Part shown: positions 1 to 10,200 of the stretch, one piece after another
Layout of the letters: each line of letters opens with the position of its first letter
How positions within the stretch are numbered: position 1 is the stretch's first letter
Source: Lenzites betulinus
Taxonomy: Eukaryota; Basidiomycota; Agaricomycetes; Polyporales; Polyporaceae
DNA length: 64,000 nt
Reading direction: 5' to 3'
NCBI GenBank assembly: GCA_022264855.1
Contig: JABYQU010000015.1
Location: 62,001 to 126,000 of the forward strand
Notes under the pieces: generated by a model
Databases searched by the model: none
Told to the model about the DNA's origin: nothing
What the model saw: only the letters and a program-made list of their open reading frames with translations
Position numbers and translations under genes: made by a program

Positions 1-410
1 TCCTGATTTAGAAGGAGGGCGCTTCGTGTATTATCGGGCGATGGGGAGATTATCAGGAGCAGTGATAAGGGAGCTGATAACGAGGGCGGGCTGATAAGAC
101 GAAAAGGGAATCTGACGCGCGTCGGGAGACGTCGGGGGGCGGGAATTGATGCACGTGTTACGATACGTCTGGGCGGGCGGCGGGCTGTGGGTGCACAGGA
201 CGGTGAGATAATAATGGAATGTGGGAAAGGGGGCCAGAACAGTGATGTCGCGTAGGCAGCGCTGATGGGATGGACCTACAGGAGGAGAGCGCTGGCAGAT
301 AAAAGGGATTATTGGGAAGTAGGCAGAATCACGGAAACGGGGCTAATATGGCCGGGCGCATCAATCGTACTGTCCTGCCTAATTAGGTCCGATCCGTGGG
401 ACGGTTAGGT
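1..410. other. Intergenic stretch with a cluster of GATA motifs
   Basis: No gene is supported here. Six GATA-type motifs can be read: TTATCA at 50-55, TGATAAG at 63-69, TGATAAC at 75-81, TGATAAG at 92-98, AGATAA around 206-211 and AGATAA at 297-302. Fungal GATA factors bind HGATAR, so the 50-98 cluster could be regulatory, but the gene it would serve is outside the window or was removed when the neighbouring copia LTR lost its outer end. The stretch ends where similarity to the copia-1 LTR begins. Confidence 0.4.
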
Positions 411-692
411 GGCGGTCAAGCCCTCGCGAAAATGAAAAGACAAATACAACCAAATAGTCCGAGTGGCCACTCCGTGCCCCTCGGACTGCTCGCACCCGTG
501 CTCGCCCCGCGAGCTCCGGAATGCCCCGCCGCCTCGATCTCTGACAGGCGCGGGATCCAGCCGCTCGCCCCGCTCTCCAGCGCTTCCTCGCCGCCTGCGC
601 GTCCTTTGCCGTAACGCGCCCACGGGACCGTTCCGTACGCGCGACGCGTCTCCGCCTCGCGCATCTCCGTGCGCGTTCAAGAATCCTCAACA
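411..692 (-). repeat. 3' LTR of copia-1, truncated at its outer end
   Basis: Inner edge is CAACA (688-692), the reverse complement of the TGTTG that starts the element's LTR, next to the G-rich tract before the LTR. It matches 5391-5619 plus 15092-15142. The complete LTR should be about 504 bp, so roughly 220 bp are missing on the left. Similarity stops inside a sequence that in the other LTR forms an inverted repeat (CTTGACCG / CGGTCAAG, about 5377-5398), which suggests a deletion that ended at the hairpin. Confidence 0.85.
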
Positions 693-699
693 CGCCCCC

Positions 700-3600
700 T
701 CAAAGGGCGCGCAGTCCAAACATGACGTGGAGGTGGTCCAGGCGCGTGCGCGACAGCGGCTTTGTGAATACATCCGCCGGCATGTCCTCGGTGCACCGAT
801 AGGCCAGGTCGATGTCCTCGCGCTCGACCGCTTCGCGTATGAAATGGTAGCGTATTCCGATGTGTTTCGTCCGAGCGTGGAATGCATTGTTTTTCGCCAG
901 GTCCATGGCACTTTTGTTGTCGCTGTAGAGTCGTACGGAGTGCCCGGCAATGTCCTCATGAACGAGTTCGCCGAGGAGCGCCTTCAGCCATATCGCCTCC
1001 TTCGCGGCGTGGGTGATCCCGATGTACTCGGCTTCCGTAGACGACAGCGCCACGACAGCTTGTTTCTTCGCGGACCAAGAGATAGCTCCTCCGTCGAGAG
1101 TGTAGACGTACCCGCAGACTGAGTGGCGTGCATCGTCGCTAGTTCCCCAGTCCGCGTCGGTGAACCCCGCCAAGCCGTCCTTCCCGTGCCCGTATGTGAG
1201 CCAGAGGTCGCACGTCCCAATGAGGTAACATCCGAGTCGCTTCAGAGCTTCCCAGTGAGGTCGTCCCGGATTGCTCATGTACTGAGCTAGTCGATGGACG
1301 GTGTACGCGATGTCGGGCCGAGTCGTCACCGCAATGTACATGCACATCCCGACTCCCTCTCGGTAGGGCACATCGGCCATGTCAGCAATTGCGGCGGTAG
1401 TCGTTGGGCACTGCGTCTTGTTGAGTACTCCTCCAACGGCGATCGGCGTGCTCGCGATCTTCGCCCCCTCCAGGTGGAGAGTCCGGGTGAGCGTGTCTAT
1501 TGCCGACCTTTGTGCCAGACGCAGAGTTCCCGTCGCGCGGTCCCGCGCGACTTCGATCCCCAAGAGCCACGCGACTTCTCCGGCGTCCGTGATCGTGAAG
1601 CGACCTTTGATGCCTGCGCGGAATTCTTCGACCAGGTCAGGGGTCCCCGTCACGAGCATATCGTCGACGATGGTTCCTACCATGACCAGGGAGTCTCCGT
1701 CGTGCTTCACAAAGCAGGCATGGTCAGCCTCGCTCCTTGTCATGCCTAGCCCTTCCATCGCTTGTCGATACGTGCGGTACCATGCGCGCCCCGCTTGTTT
1801 GAGCCCATAGAGTGACTTCTTCAACTCGCATACGAGGTGCTCCTGTCCCGGGGCTGCTGTTCCAGGTGGTTGCCGCATGTAGATACGTTCGTCGAGGTCG
1901 CTGTTAAGATACGCGCTCTTGACGTCGAGTTGAATGAGCGGCCAGTCGTATCTTGCCGCGAGCGCGAGCATCGCTCGAAGTGAGCTCGATTTCGCGACGG
2001 GCGCAAATGTTTCATTGAAGTCGATGCCGGGAACCTGCGCGCAGCCTAGCGCGACCGCGCGTACCTTGTGTTGTATCACGTTCCCTTCCGCGTCGCGTTT
2101 CCGGCGGAAGACCAGCTTGCACCCAATGATATGGACGCCCTCGGGCCTTTCGACCAGGATGTACGTTCCGTGAGCCTTGAGGTTGTCCTCTTCGACGTAG
2201 ATGGCGGCCTCCCACTGTGGCCAGTCCGGTGCTTCCTGCGCTTCACGAAGGGAGGTAGGATCCCCACTCATTGGGTCTCCACCCGCTTGCGCCACCAGGA
2301 CATGCGCTGAGGCCTGCCAGTCTCGAGTTCCCAGTTCTGTGAAAGGATTATCCGCGTATTCGGCTTCAACGGCTGTCGTGAACGCGCCCATTACCTCGTT
2401 GGCTATGAGGGCTCTGCGTCCGCGCAGCTTCCCGTCGGCCGTACCCTCCCCGTGTTGCAGTCTGCGAACATATTCCGAGGGACGTTTGATTCGGTGTCCA
2501 CGACCTAGGGCTTCCACGGCTGGTGCTTCCTCGACTATCTCCTCTGCTCGTCCTGGAGCATCCTCCTCCCCTTCTCCTTCCTCCTGTTCTTCGTCTCGTC
2601 CTTCGGCTGCCGGCCTATCCTCCCTGTCACCTTCTCCTCCCGCGTCGGTTCGAGCGTCGGCATCCGTCTCGACGACCTCGTCGCCATCGGATGCAGTATC
2701 CGCCCCCTCTATCCACGCCCCCTCGCTTGGGACCGTCGCGGAGTTGGTCTTCCACACGAAGTTGCGGACAACGGTGATGTTGCGCTTGTCGGCCCAGTAA
2801 ACGTGAATGACGTCTTTGTGATGGTCACTGTATCCCACGAATCGTCCGGGGATCCCGCGCGGGTCGAGTTTGCGGCTTTACTCGGGCTTGACCCAAACTT
2901 CCGATCCCCACGGGCGCAAGTGCCTGACGTCGGGCGGTGTGTTGAAGCGTGCTTCGTACGGGGTCTTCCCGAGAAGCGCGGAGTGCCCAGTGCGGTTGTG
3001 GAGGTAGATCGAGTGCTTGTATGCGTGTGCCCAGAGAGTCTTTGGTAGTCCAGCGTCGAGTAGCATTGCGCTTACGCGCTCTCGGTGTACGCGGTGGGCG
3101 CGCTCGGCGACTCCGTTCTGCTCCGGTGTGTGTGGTGTTGACGCGCTCCAGTGCGTTCCGCGAGAGGCGAGATGTGCCTTGAGGCCGATGTATTCCCCGC
3201 CATTGTCGCTGTGCAACCACTTCACTTGTACGCCTGTTTGGGTGAGTACCGCGGCTTCGAGTTCTCTGTAGGCGTCTCCCGTCTCTGCCACGGACTTGAT
3301 CGGGTATCCGTGGTGCATCCGGGTGAGTTCGTCAACGAAGAGAGCAGATTTGGTGTTGCCGCCTAGCGAGGTAGCGTCCGCGTCCCACGTGTCTGAGTAG
3401 AACTTCTCGCCATAGCGCGTGATTGGGATGTCGTGAGCAGCAGGGTGCGCGATGTCCGGATAGCTTTCCGACTGAGTTTTGCTCGGACGCATGACTCGCA
3501 GGTCTCCGCGGACGGCGTGCTGAGTAGTTTGACCCCTGTGATACGCCCGTCCTTGACTAGCTGAGTGGCCGCGCGAATTGATACGTGCCCGAGGCACTTG

Positions 3601-5116
3601 TGCAGCTCTCCCGGTGTGACTTCGAGAACGTGCTTCGATCCAGGTTTCGAAGTCGCAGTTGCGGAGGCTGCTGTACGCGCGGGCGGTCCGCTAGTGACTT
3701 GATAGAGACCATTCACGAGGGGGATCTGTGCGATTGGCATTCCGGTCGCGCGTTCTACTAGCTTGCACTCTCCGCCTTCGAATACGCGGAGTATCCTCCT
3801 TCGTCGGCCTTGCGAATCGATACGAGCGCGAAGGCGACAGACGGTGCGTAGAGGACGTTTTTGAGGGTGAGTGATCGCGTGGAGTTGCCGTTTGGGACAG
3901 TGATCTCGACTGTCCCGCATCTGACCGCCGCGAATTCGTCTCCATTGGCTGCGGCTATCTGGCGCGGCGTCGCGAGGTCCTGGAAGTCGGAGAATCGTTT
4001 GCGGTACGGGGATATGTGTACGCTTGCTCCGCTGTCGAATACGTCAACGTACGCGCCTGGAGTTGCCGCCATCGCACGCGCACACGTGACCGTGTTCCCG
4101 AGCGCGAAGAATCCATGGTGTCGTTCCGCGGCTGCGTTGGCCGCTCCGGCCGTGCCTGGTCCGTCGTCGGCGCGCGCAGCCTCTCCGCCCGGCTTAGGCC
4201 ATTGGCCCTCCTTTCCTCCGCCTTTCTGACGGCAGTGGCGGGCGATGTGGCCGCGACGATGGCAATTGTAACACTCGACTTGCTGGCGCCCCATCGCGGG
4301 CGCGGCTACCGCGGCTGTGGGCACGACTAGAGCTGTCTCGCTTGCCTTGATGATCCCCCGGCGATCATACTCCTCGTTTAGTTTTCCGATAAGGAACTCG
4401 ATGGGGATTACGTGGCCGGCGAGGCTAGAGATATCGAGGATCGATTGGATACGTCCGTAGTACGTTTCTGGCATGCTGTTGGTTATCACCGCCGCGAACT
4501 CCGGGTCGCCTAGACGTGATCCGACCGCGGCGAGATTCTGGCGCTCTCGCTGCAGGAGTGCGAGGTGCGCGCGGACGTCTCCTCCCTCGGGACAACGCGT
4601 GTTTTGGATGCGCGTGCGGATCGCGTTTGCATACATGAGAGATTTGTTCTCACATGACGCGACGACGGCTTCCCAGAGTGCCTTCGCGGATGGCTGCGAT
4701 TGGACTTCTATGAATAAGTCGTCACTCAGTGTTTCGTAGATCAGAGCGCGCGTGCCGGCCTCCTTCGACTCCCACACGGTGTATTTCTTGTCTAGCTTCT
4801 CCACGAGTTCGGCGTACTCGTCATCCGTCAGGTGGGAATAGACGTCTCCCGCTACTTCGGGTTCGGCTGATGTCGGCGTCGTGCCTGTCTCTCCGGCGTT
4901 CGGCGCCGGTTCGGTTGTGCGCGGCACATGGGGGTACTCGCGGTCTATGGGAGGTGGTAACGGCGGCTTACGCGTGGTCCCGCGGATGTGCGGCATGTGC
5001 CCCTTCGCTGCCTGGACGACTTTCATCCTCTCTCGGTATGTCACCCAGTTTGAACCATCGGAGGCGAGCTTCGGTACACTGTACTTCGATGAGTTGATTG
5101 AAGTCTCGAACGACAT
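700..5116 (-). pseudogene. copia-1 gag-pol, frameshifted and interrupted
   Basis: About 1470 codons, closely related to the intact copy at 7213-11649. From the start: Gag with CCHC zinc knuckle (CYNCHRRGHIARHC), aspartic protease with DSGAS, integrase HHCC zinc finger (LGHVS...CESC), integrase core (SDTWD, HSDNGGEYI), acidic linker, reverse transcriptase (FAPVAKSSSLR, LDVKSAYLN, GLKQAGRAWY, active site IVDDM instead of YVDD), and RNase H (TDADWGTSDD, STEAEYIG, SDNKSAMDLA). Lesions relative to the other copy: one missing base near 3785 after protease, one missing base near 3457 in integrase, and a TAA codon at 2877-2879 between integrase and reverse transcriptase. The reverse transcriptase/RNase H part (700-2838) is one open 712-codon stretch. 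Confidence 0.93.
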
Positions 5117-5151
5117 GTTTCTGATGGTCTGATGGTTCCTGTTACGCGTGT

Positions 5152-5166
5152 GCAGGGCTCATAACC
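5152..5166 (-). promoter_or_regulatory. copia-1 primer binding site, half-tRNA type
   Basis: On the minus strand GGTTATGAGCCCTGC directly follows the LTR end TTAAAA. It is complementary to GCAGGGCUCAUAACC, the anticodon stem-loop of eukaryotic initiator tRNA-Met (CAU anticodon, conserved GGG/CCC stem). It does not match a tRNA 3' end, because it lacks the TGG that pairs with CCA. This is the arrangement known for Drosophila copia and yeast Ty5, in which a tRNA fragment cut in the anticodon arm primes reverse transcription. Confidence 0.8.
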
Positions 5167-5619
5167 TTTTAAGGTTAGGCAAGGACAAGCGGTCTGGTAG
5201 CGCGGGGCGTTAAGTCTCACACGTTCTCGATAGAATTGCGTGTGATTAAATGTGTGCTAACCTGGTAGCGCGGGGCGTTAAGTCTACCGTACATCGTTAG
5301 CTGCCTGCGCTAGGATCTCGTATGTATTAGAATATTACTCACCTCACACGTTCTCGATAGAATGCGTGAGGTGCGAGCTTGACCGCTGCGCGGTCAAGCC
5401 CTCGCGAAAATGAAAAGACAAATACAACCAAATAGTCCGAGTGGCCACTCCGTGCCCCTCGGACTGCTCGCACCCGTGCTCGCCCCGCGAGCTCCGGAAT
5501 GCCCCGCCGCCTCGATCTCTGACAGGCGCGGGATCCAGCCGCTCGCCCCGCTCTCCAGCGCTTCCTCGCCGCCTGCGCGTCCTTTGCCGTAACGCGCCCA
5601 CGGGACCGTTCCGTACGCG
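5167..5619 (-). repeat. 5' LTR of copia-1, proximal 453 bp
   Basis: Inner end is TTTTAAGGTT, the reverse complement of the LTR end AACCTTAAAA shared with copia-2. It contains two copies of a unit made of a short imperfect hairpin (CACACGTTCT... at about 5219 and 5345) and a box reading CTGGTAGCGCGGGGCGTTAA (about 5190 and 5261). It ends abruptly at the 7-bp duplication GTACGCG (5613-5619), beyond which the DNA transposon begins. The remaining 51 bp of LTR resume at 15092. Confidence 0.88.
5613..5619. repeat. Target-site duplication GTACGCG, left copy
   Basis: GTACGCG lies just outside the left terminal inverted repeat and recurs at 15085-15091 just outside the right one. The uninterrupted LTR at 411-692 contains the single unduplicated site (CCGTTCCGTACGCGCGACG), so the empty site is visible in the same window. 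Seven bases fit exactly. An eighth base does not match on either side. Confidence 0.88.
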
Positions 5620-5643
5620 TGGGGAGTGGCAACGCCCGCAAGC
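5620..5643 (+). repeat. Left terminal inverted repeat of the DNA transposon
   Basis: It starts TGGGGAGTGGCAACGC and continues CCGCAAGC. The right end read inwards starts with the same 16 bases and continues GTGCAAGC, so 22 of 24 positions match. The match ends after GCAAGC. Confidence 0.88.
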
Positions 5644-6306
5644 CTGATAGTATTTGTAGTTGTTTGGTTTTCGATGGAGCGCCCGAATAATATGGTAGAG
5701 AAACCGAGCGACAAAACATTCGGGGGCGTAATGGTTTATAGGTCTCATGGCCTCGCTGGTCATGTCGGAACCAGTATAACGATAACAGTAGAACAGAATG
5801 TAGATGTTAGATTTCCGGAATAACCTAAAGTAAATATATACTCTTCACATAATGGCAAATATTGACTTCCCCAGCCGGTGCGCTGGAGATCTAAATTCTA
5901 CAAGTTGGAGAGAGTACCCTCGCGCGTTATGCTACGAGATCGCGCAGTCTCCCAGTTGTTGTTGTGGGAACGCCGTCGCAGGATGTGAGCTCAGGATTAC
6001 AAGCGCGCGCGCGCGAGGACGCGCGACGGCGCGCGACGCCACAGACGCGTCTGCAAAGGCTCACGTGATCAACGACGAGGAGGGCCGCCATGGATACGCA
6101 GACAGTGTACCCTCTTGCAAAGCCTCCAAGTCTCCATAAAGTATGCTCCCGTGTTCTGTTGGATTTTTCGACATTTTTAATAATTTAATGCTTCATAGAT
6201 ACACGGCAAACTCACTGTAACACCGCAGGTAGTCCATGGATCCTTGACAAGCAGTAGCCATTAGTACTAGGCTCACTTATACTCTGCAGGACCATACCAA
6301 ACGGAC
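5644..6306. other. Left non-coding arm of the DNA transposon
   Basis: No convincing gene. A tract of alternating C and G (about 6001-6040) mirrors a similar tract in the right arm (about 14961-15002), so the two subterminal regions share a Z-DNA-prone character. A potential upstream exon of the transposase cannot be excluded: 6290-6306 is preceded by a pyrimidine stretch and CTCTGCAG, and the reading frame stays open through it (PYQTD before the first methionine). Confidence 0.4.
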
Positions 6307-6677
6307 ATGAGCAGTCTCGCCGAGAAGGGACTGAGTCGCCGTAAGCAACGGAGCAAAGCTCAACGTGCTGTTGTCCAGAAGATGCATGAACGGCGGCGGA
6401 ATCCTCAATCAGTACTTGAAGACAAGGAGAATGCACCCCACTCGAATGCTCGAGCTGAAGGCGTACTGGAAGCGGAGATCGACTCTTTGCGCCAACGGCT
6501 CCAAGTCATGACGGAAGACCATGAGCGCACTTCCCTGGAAGGCAACCTGATGAGGTCACAGCTAGAAATGGCAGCGAAGGAGAAGAGACGGACCGGGACA
6601 CTCCTTGCAACGTGCAGATCACGGCTCCACAACGAGCAACGCAAGCTCGGGCGTGCCCTCTCCAGTGTCCAGAGGCT

Positions 6678-6682
6678 CAAGG
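6678..6682. repeat. copia-2 target duplication CAAGG, left copy
   Basis: CAAGG precedes the LTR start TGTTGTGG and recurs at 12137-12141 after the second LTR. Removing the element plus one copy restores the transposase reading frame exactly (RLK followed by AQVKEMG), which confirms the insertion site. Confidence 0.93.
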
Positions 6683-7162
6683 TGTTGTGGTACGCCAGAC
6701 GGGCACGGGCGCGCACGCGCGCGTCGCGCGTGTATAGCGCGGTCCCGTGGGCGCGTCTCGGCAAAGGTCGCGCGGATGTGAGTTAGGCGCCGGCGGGCGC
6801 GGAGACTTTCCTAGTCGGGCGCTGCGCGCACGACATACGTATGTTTTCACCGCGTCGGACTTGGGATCGCTCACGCTCGCAGCGGGGCGATTCCTGAGCC
6901 ACTTTAGTGTTTGTTCATATTTGTACGGTGCTTTTTCGTGGGCTTATGCCTGCGCGCGCGAGCGCGGAGTCCCTCACACATTCATTCAGGATTGTGTGAG
7001 GTGAGCTCTTTTTACTTCGTTTGTAGATCGAGCGCGAGTAGCTAACGTCTCCGGTAGATCTAACGCCTCGCGCCCATAGGTTAGCTAGTCTAATACAAGA
7101 CACATTCATTCAGGATTGTGTGAGATCTAACGCCTCGCGCCCATAGCCGAATAACCTTAAAA
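6683..7162 (+). repeat. 5' LTR of copia-2
   Basis: 480 bp, starting TGTTGTGGTACG and ending AACCTTAAAA. The 3' end is not the canonical CA, but the flanking 5-bp duplication and the same end in copia-1 fix it. It contains two hairpin-forming copies of CACATTCATTCAGGATTGTG (6976-6995 and 7101-7120) and two copies of GATCTAACGCCTCGCGCCCA (about 7050 and 7124). Confidence 0.95.
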
Positions 7163-7177
7163 GGTTATGAGCCCTGC
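7163..7177 (+). promoter_or_regulatory. copia-2 primer binding site, half-tRNA type
   Basis: GGTTATGAGCCCTGC, identical to that of copia-1, directly after the LTR. It is complementary to the anticodon arm of initiator tRNA-Met. Together with the LTR end it also forms an inverted repeat AACC-TTAAAA-GGTT across the junction. Confidence 0.82.
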
Positions 7178-7212
7178 TCCCCTGCAAAAGGCACCATCAC
7201 CCATTCGCGAAC

Positions 7213-10200
7213 ATGTCATTCGAAACTTCCATCAACTCGTCGAAGTACAGCGTGCCAAAATTAGCATCAGATGGCTCAAATTGGGTGACGTACAGAGAGA
7301 GGATGAAGGTCGTTCAGGCGGCGAAGGGACACATGCCGCATATACGAGGAACCGCTCGTAAGCCCCCCTTTCCACCCCCTGTCGACCGCGAAAATCCCTA
7401 TGTCCCCCCCGTGACCGGCGCTGGAGTCGCCGAAACCCCGCTACCCCCGAACGCAGCGACAGACGACACCGAGGTCGTAGCAGACGCATACTCGCACCTC
7501 ACGGACGAGGAGTACGGCGAGCTTGTCGAGAAAATGGACACCAAGTTCACCTCATGGGAGGCGAAAGAAGCGGGCGCGCGTGCTCTGATCTATGAGACAC
7601 TAAGTGACGATCTTTTCATCGAGGTCCAATCGCAGCCGACGGCGAAGGCGTTATGGGAGGCGGTCGTCGGCTCGTGCGAAAACAAATCCCTGATGTACGC
7701 CAATGCGATCAGGACGCGTATCCAGAACACCAGGTGCCCCGAGGGCGGAGACGTGCGCGCGCATCTCGCGCTGCTCCAACGCGAACGTCAAAACTTGGCG
7801 GCGGTTGGCTCAAGACTGGGTGACCCGGAGTTCGCTGCAGTCATCACAAACAGCATGCCCGAATCGTACTATGGACGTGTTCAATCCATCCTCGACATCT
7901 CCAGCCTCGCGGGGCACGTCATACCCATCGAGTTCCTCATCGGGAAGCTCAATGAGGAGTACGATCGCCGCGGAATCCTCAAGGCCAACGAGACGGCGTT
8001 AGCAGCAGCAGCGGGGACGACTACAGCCGCGGCCGCGATCACCCCGGGCGGACGTCAGTCCATAGAGTGTTACAACTGCCATGGACGCGGACACATCGCC
8101 CGCAACTGCCGACGCAAAGGAGGCGGTAAGGAAGGTCAGTGGCCCAAGCCTGGAGGCGGAGCCCCGAGGGACGACGACGGAGCCGGAGCGGCGAACGCAG
8201 CTGCCGAGAAACACCATGGTTTCTTCGCGCTCGGGAACACGGTCACGTGTGCGCGTGCGCTCGCGACCCCATCCAACGCGTATGTGGACGTCTTCGACAG
8301 TGGCGCAAGTGTGCACATTTCTCCCTATCGCGAACGGTTCTCGACGTACCAAGAGCTATCCCCGCCGCGCATGATCTCCGCAGCCAATGGCGAAGAATTC
8401 GCTGCCGTAGGATGCGGAAACGTTCCGATCCGTGTTCCGAACGGCGTCAACTCGCAGCGGGATATCACGCTCAAGGGAGTGCTCTACGCGCCCGGCGTCG
8501 CGTTCGCCCTCGTATCTATTCGCAAGGCCGACGAAGGCGGGTACACCGCAGTCTTCGAACAGGGAGAATGCCGCCTCGTCGAACGAGCTAGCGGGACCAG
8601 CATCGCGCGGATACCGCTACTACATGGACTGTACCAGGTCACCAGCGAGGCGACCACGACGGCTGCCGCCATTCGGGGAGGATCGTCGCGTCCGGGAGGG
8701 AAGCACATTCTCGAAGTCACTCCGAACGAGCTCCATCGCCATCTAGGGCACGTTTCTGTCAAGGCCGCGAAGGCGCTAGTGCAAGACGGGCGTGTAACTG
8801 GAGTCAAACTCGTCAAGTCCGACCGCGAAGAGAGCTGCGAGACTTGCGTCCGAGCCAAACTCACGCGGAAGGCTATTCCCGATCACGCGCATCCCGCTCC
8901 ACACGACATACCTATATCGAAGTACGGGGAGAAGTTCCATTCCGACACATGGGACGCGGATGCAACTTCGCTTGGAGGGAATACAAAATCTGCGCTATTC
9001 GTCGATGAACACACGCGGATGCACCATGGCTTTCCCATCAAGTCCGTAGCGGAAACCGCAGACGCATACAAGGAGCTCGAAGCCGCTGTCCTCACCCAGA
9101 CGGGCGTGCAAGTGAAATGGCTTCACAGCGACAACGGCGGTGAATACATCGCACTCAAGGCGCACCTCGCGGCACGGGGGACGCATTGGAGCGCGTCCAC
9201 TCCGCATACACCCGAGCAAAACGGCATCGCTGAGCGCGCTCACCGCACTCATCGCGAAAGGGTTAGCGCCATGCTCCTCGACGCGAACTTGCCGAAGACG
9301 TTGTGGCCCCACGCCTACAAACACTCAATCTACCTCCACAACCGCGTCGGTCACTCGAAGCTCGCCGGCAAAACTCCGTACGAAGCTCGATTTGGCGCAC
9401 CTCCCGACATACGCCATCTCCGTCCGTGGGGATCACCGGTTTGGGTCAAGCCGGAGCAGACCAAAAAGCTCGATCCACGCGGCGTACACGGAAGGTTCGT
9501 GGGATTCAGCGAGCACCACAAGGACGCGATCCACGTATATTGGCCGGAGCGACGCAACGTTACGGTAGTCCGCAGCTTCGTATGGAGCGAGTCCGGGACC
9601 GACACGAGCGAGGGGGCGAGGATTAAGGGGGCGACCAAGGAACTGGAGAGCGACGGAAGCGAGGACGAAGGAGAAGAGAACGGCGACGCTCGTGTCGTCG
9701 CGGACGAAGACGCGGAGGACGCGGAGGACGCGGAGGATGCGGATGAAGACGCAGCGGACGCGGAGGACGCAGCGGATGCGGAGGACGCGGCGGACGCAGA
9801 CGCGGAAGGAGACCAGGGAGAAGGAGAGATCGTGGAGGAGGAACCAGTGCAGGAGGTCTTAGGACGAGGCCGGCGCGTCAAGAAACCATCGATTTACGTC
9901 CGCAGACTACAGCAAGGCGATGGGACAGCGCACCTCGCGAGTGAGATAATGGGAGCACTCGTCGCCAGTGAACCGACAGGCGGCAAGGACGCGACGAACG
10001 ACCCGTTCGTAACCATCCACACCCAGGACTGGAGTACCGCGATACACATCCTCGTAGCGCAAGCGGGTGGCGATCCCATGAGCGGTGATCCGATGTCCCT
10101 ACGCGAAGCCCAAGAAGCTCCAGACTGGCCGCAATGGGAGATCGCCATTGACGTCGAAAAGGCCAACTTACGCGCGCACAGAACCTACCTTCTCGTAAAG

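Larger units (their letters stand above)
411..5619 (-). mobile_element. copia-1: Ty1/copia LTR retrotransposon, inactivated
   Basis: Minus-strand Ty1/copia element. Order along the minus strand is 5' LTR, primer binding site, one gag-pol reading frame with protease, integrase, reverse transcriptase and RNase H in copia order, polypurine tract, 3' LTR. The 5' LTR is cut by a DNA transposon at 5620, so its last 51 bp lie at 15092-15142. The 3' LTR (411-692) has lost its outer part, so no target duplication can be paired; the surviving outer flank at 15143 reads CTTAC. Over the shared 282 bp the LTRs differ at one position that I could see (GT versus GC in 'CTCCGYGCGCG'), which implies a recent insertion. 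The polyprotein nevertheless carries two single-base deletions and a stop codon. Confidence 0.93.

Noticed and set aside
463..1122. 219-codon plus-strand frame over the copia-1 LTR and RNase H
   Set aside because: Antisense shadow of gag-pol and GC-rich LTR; no protein-like features.
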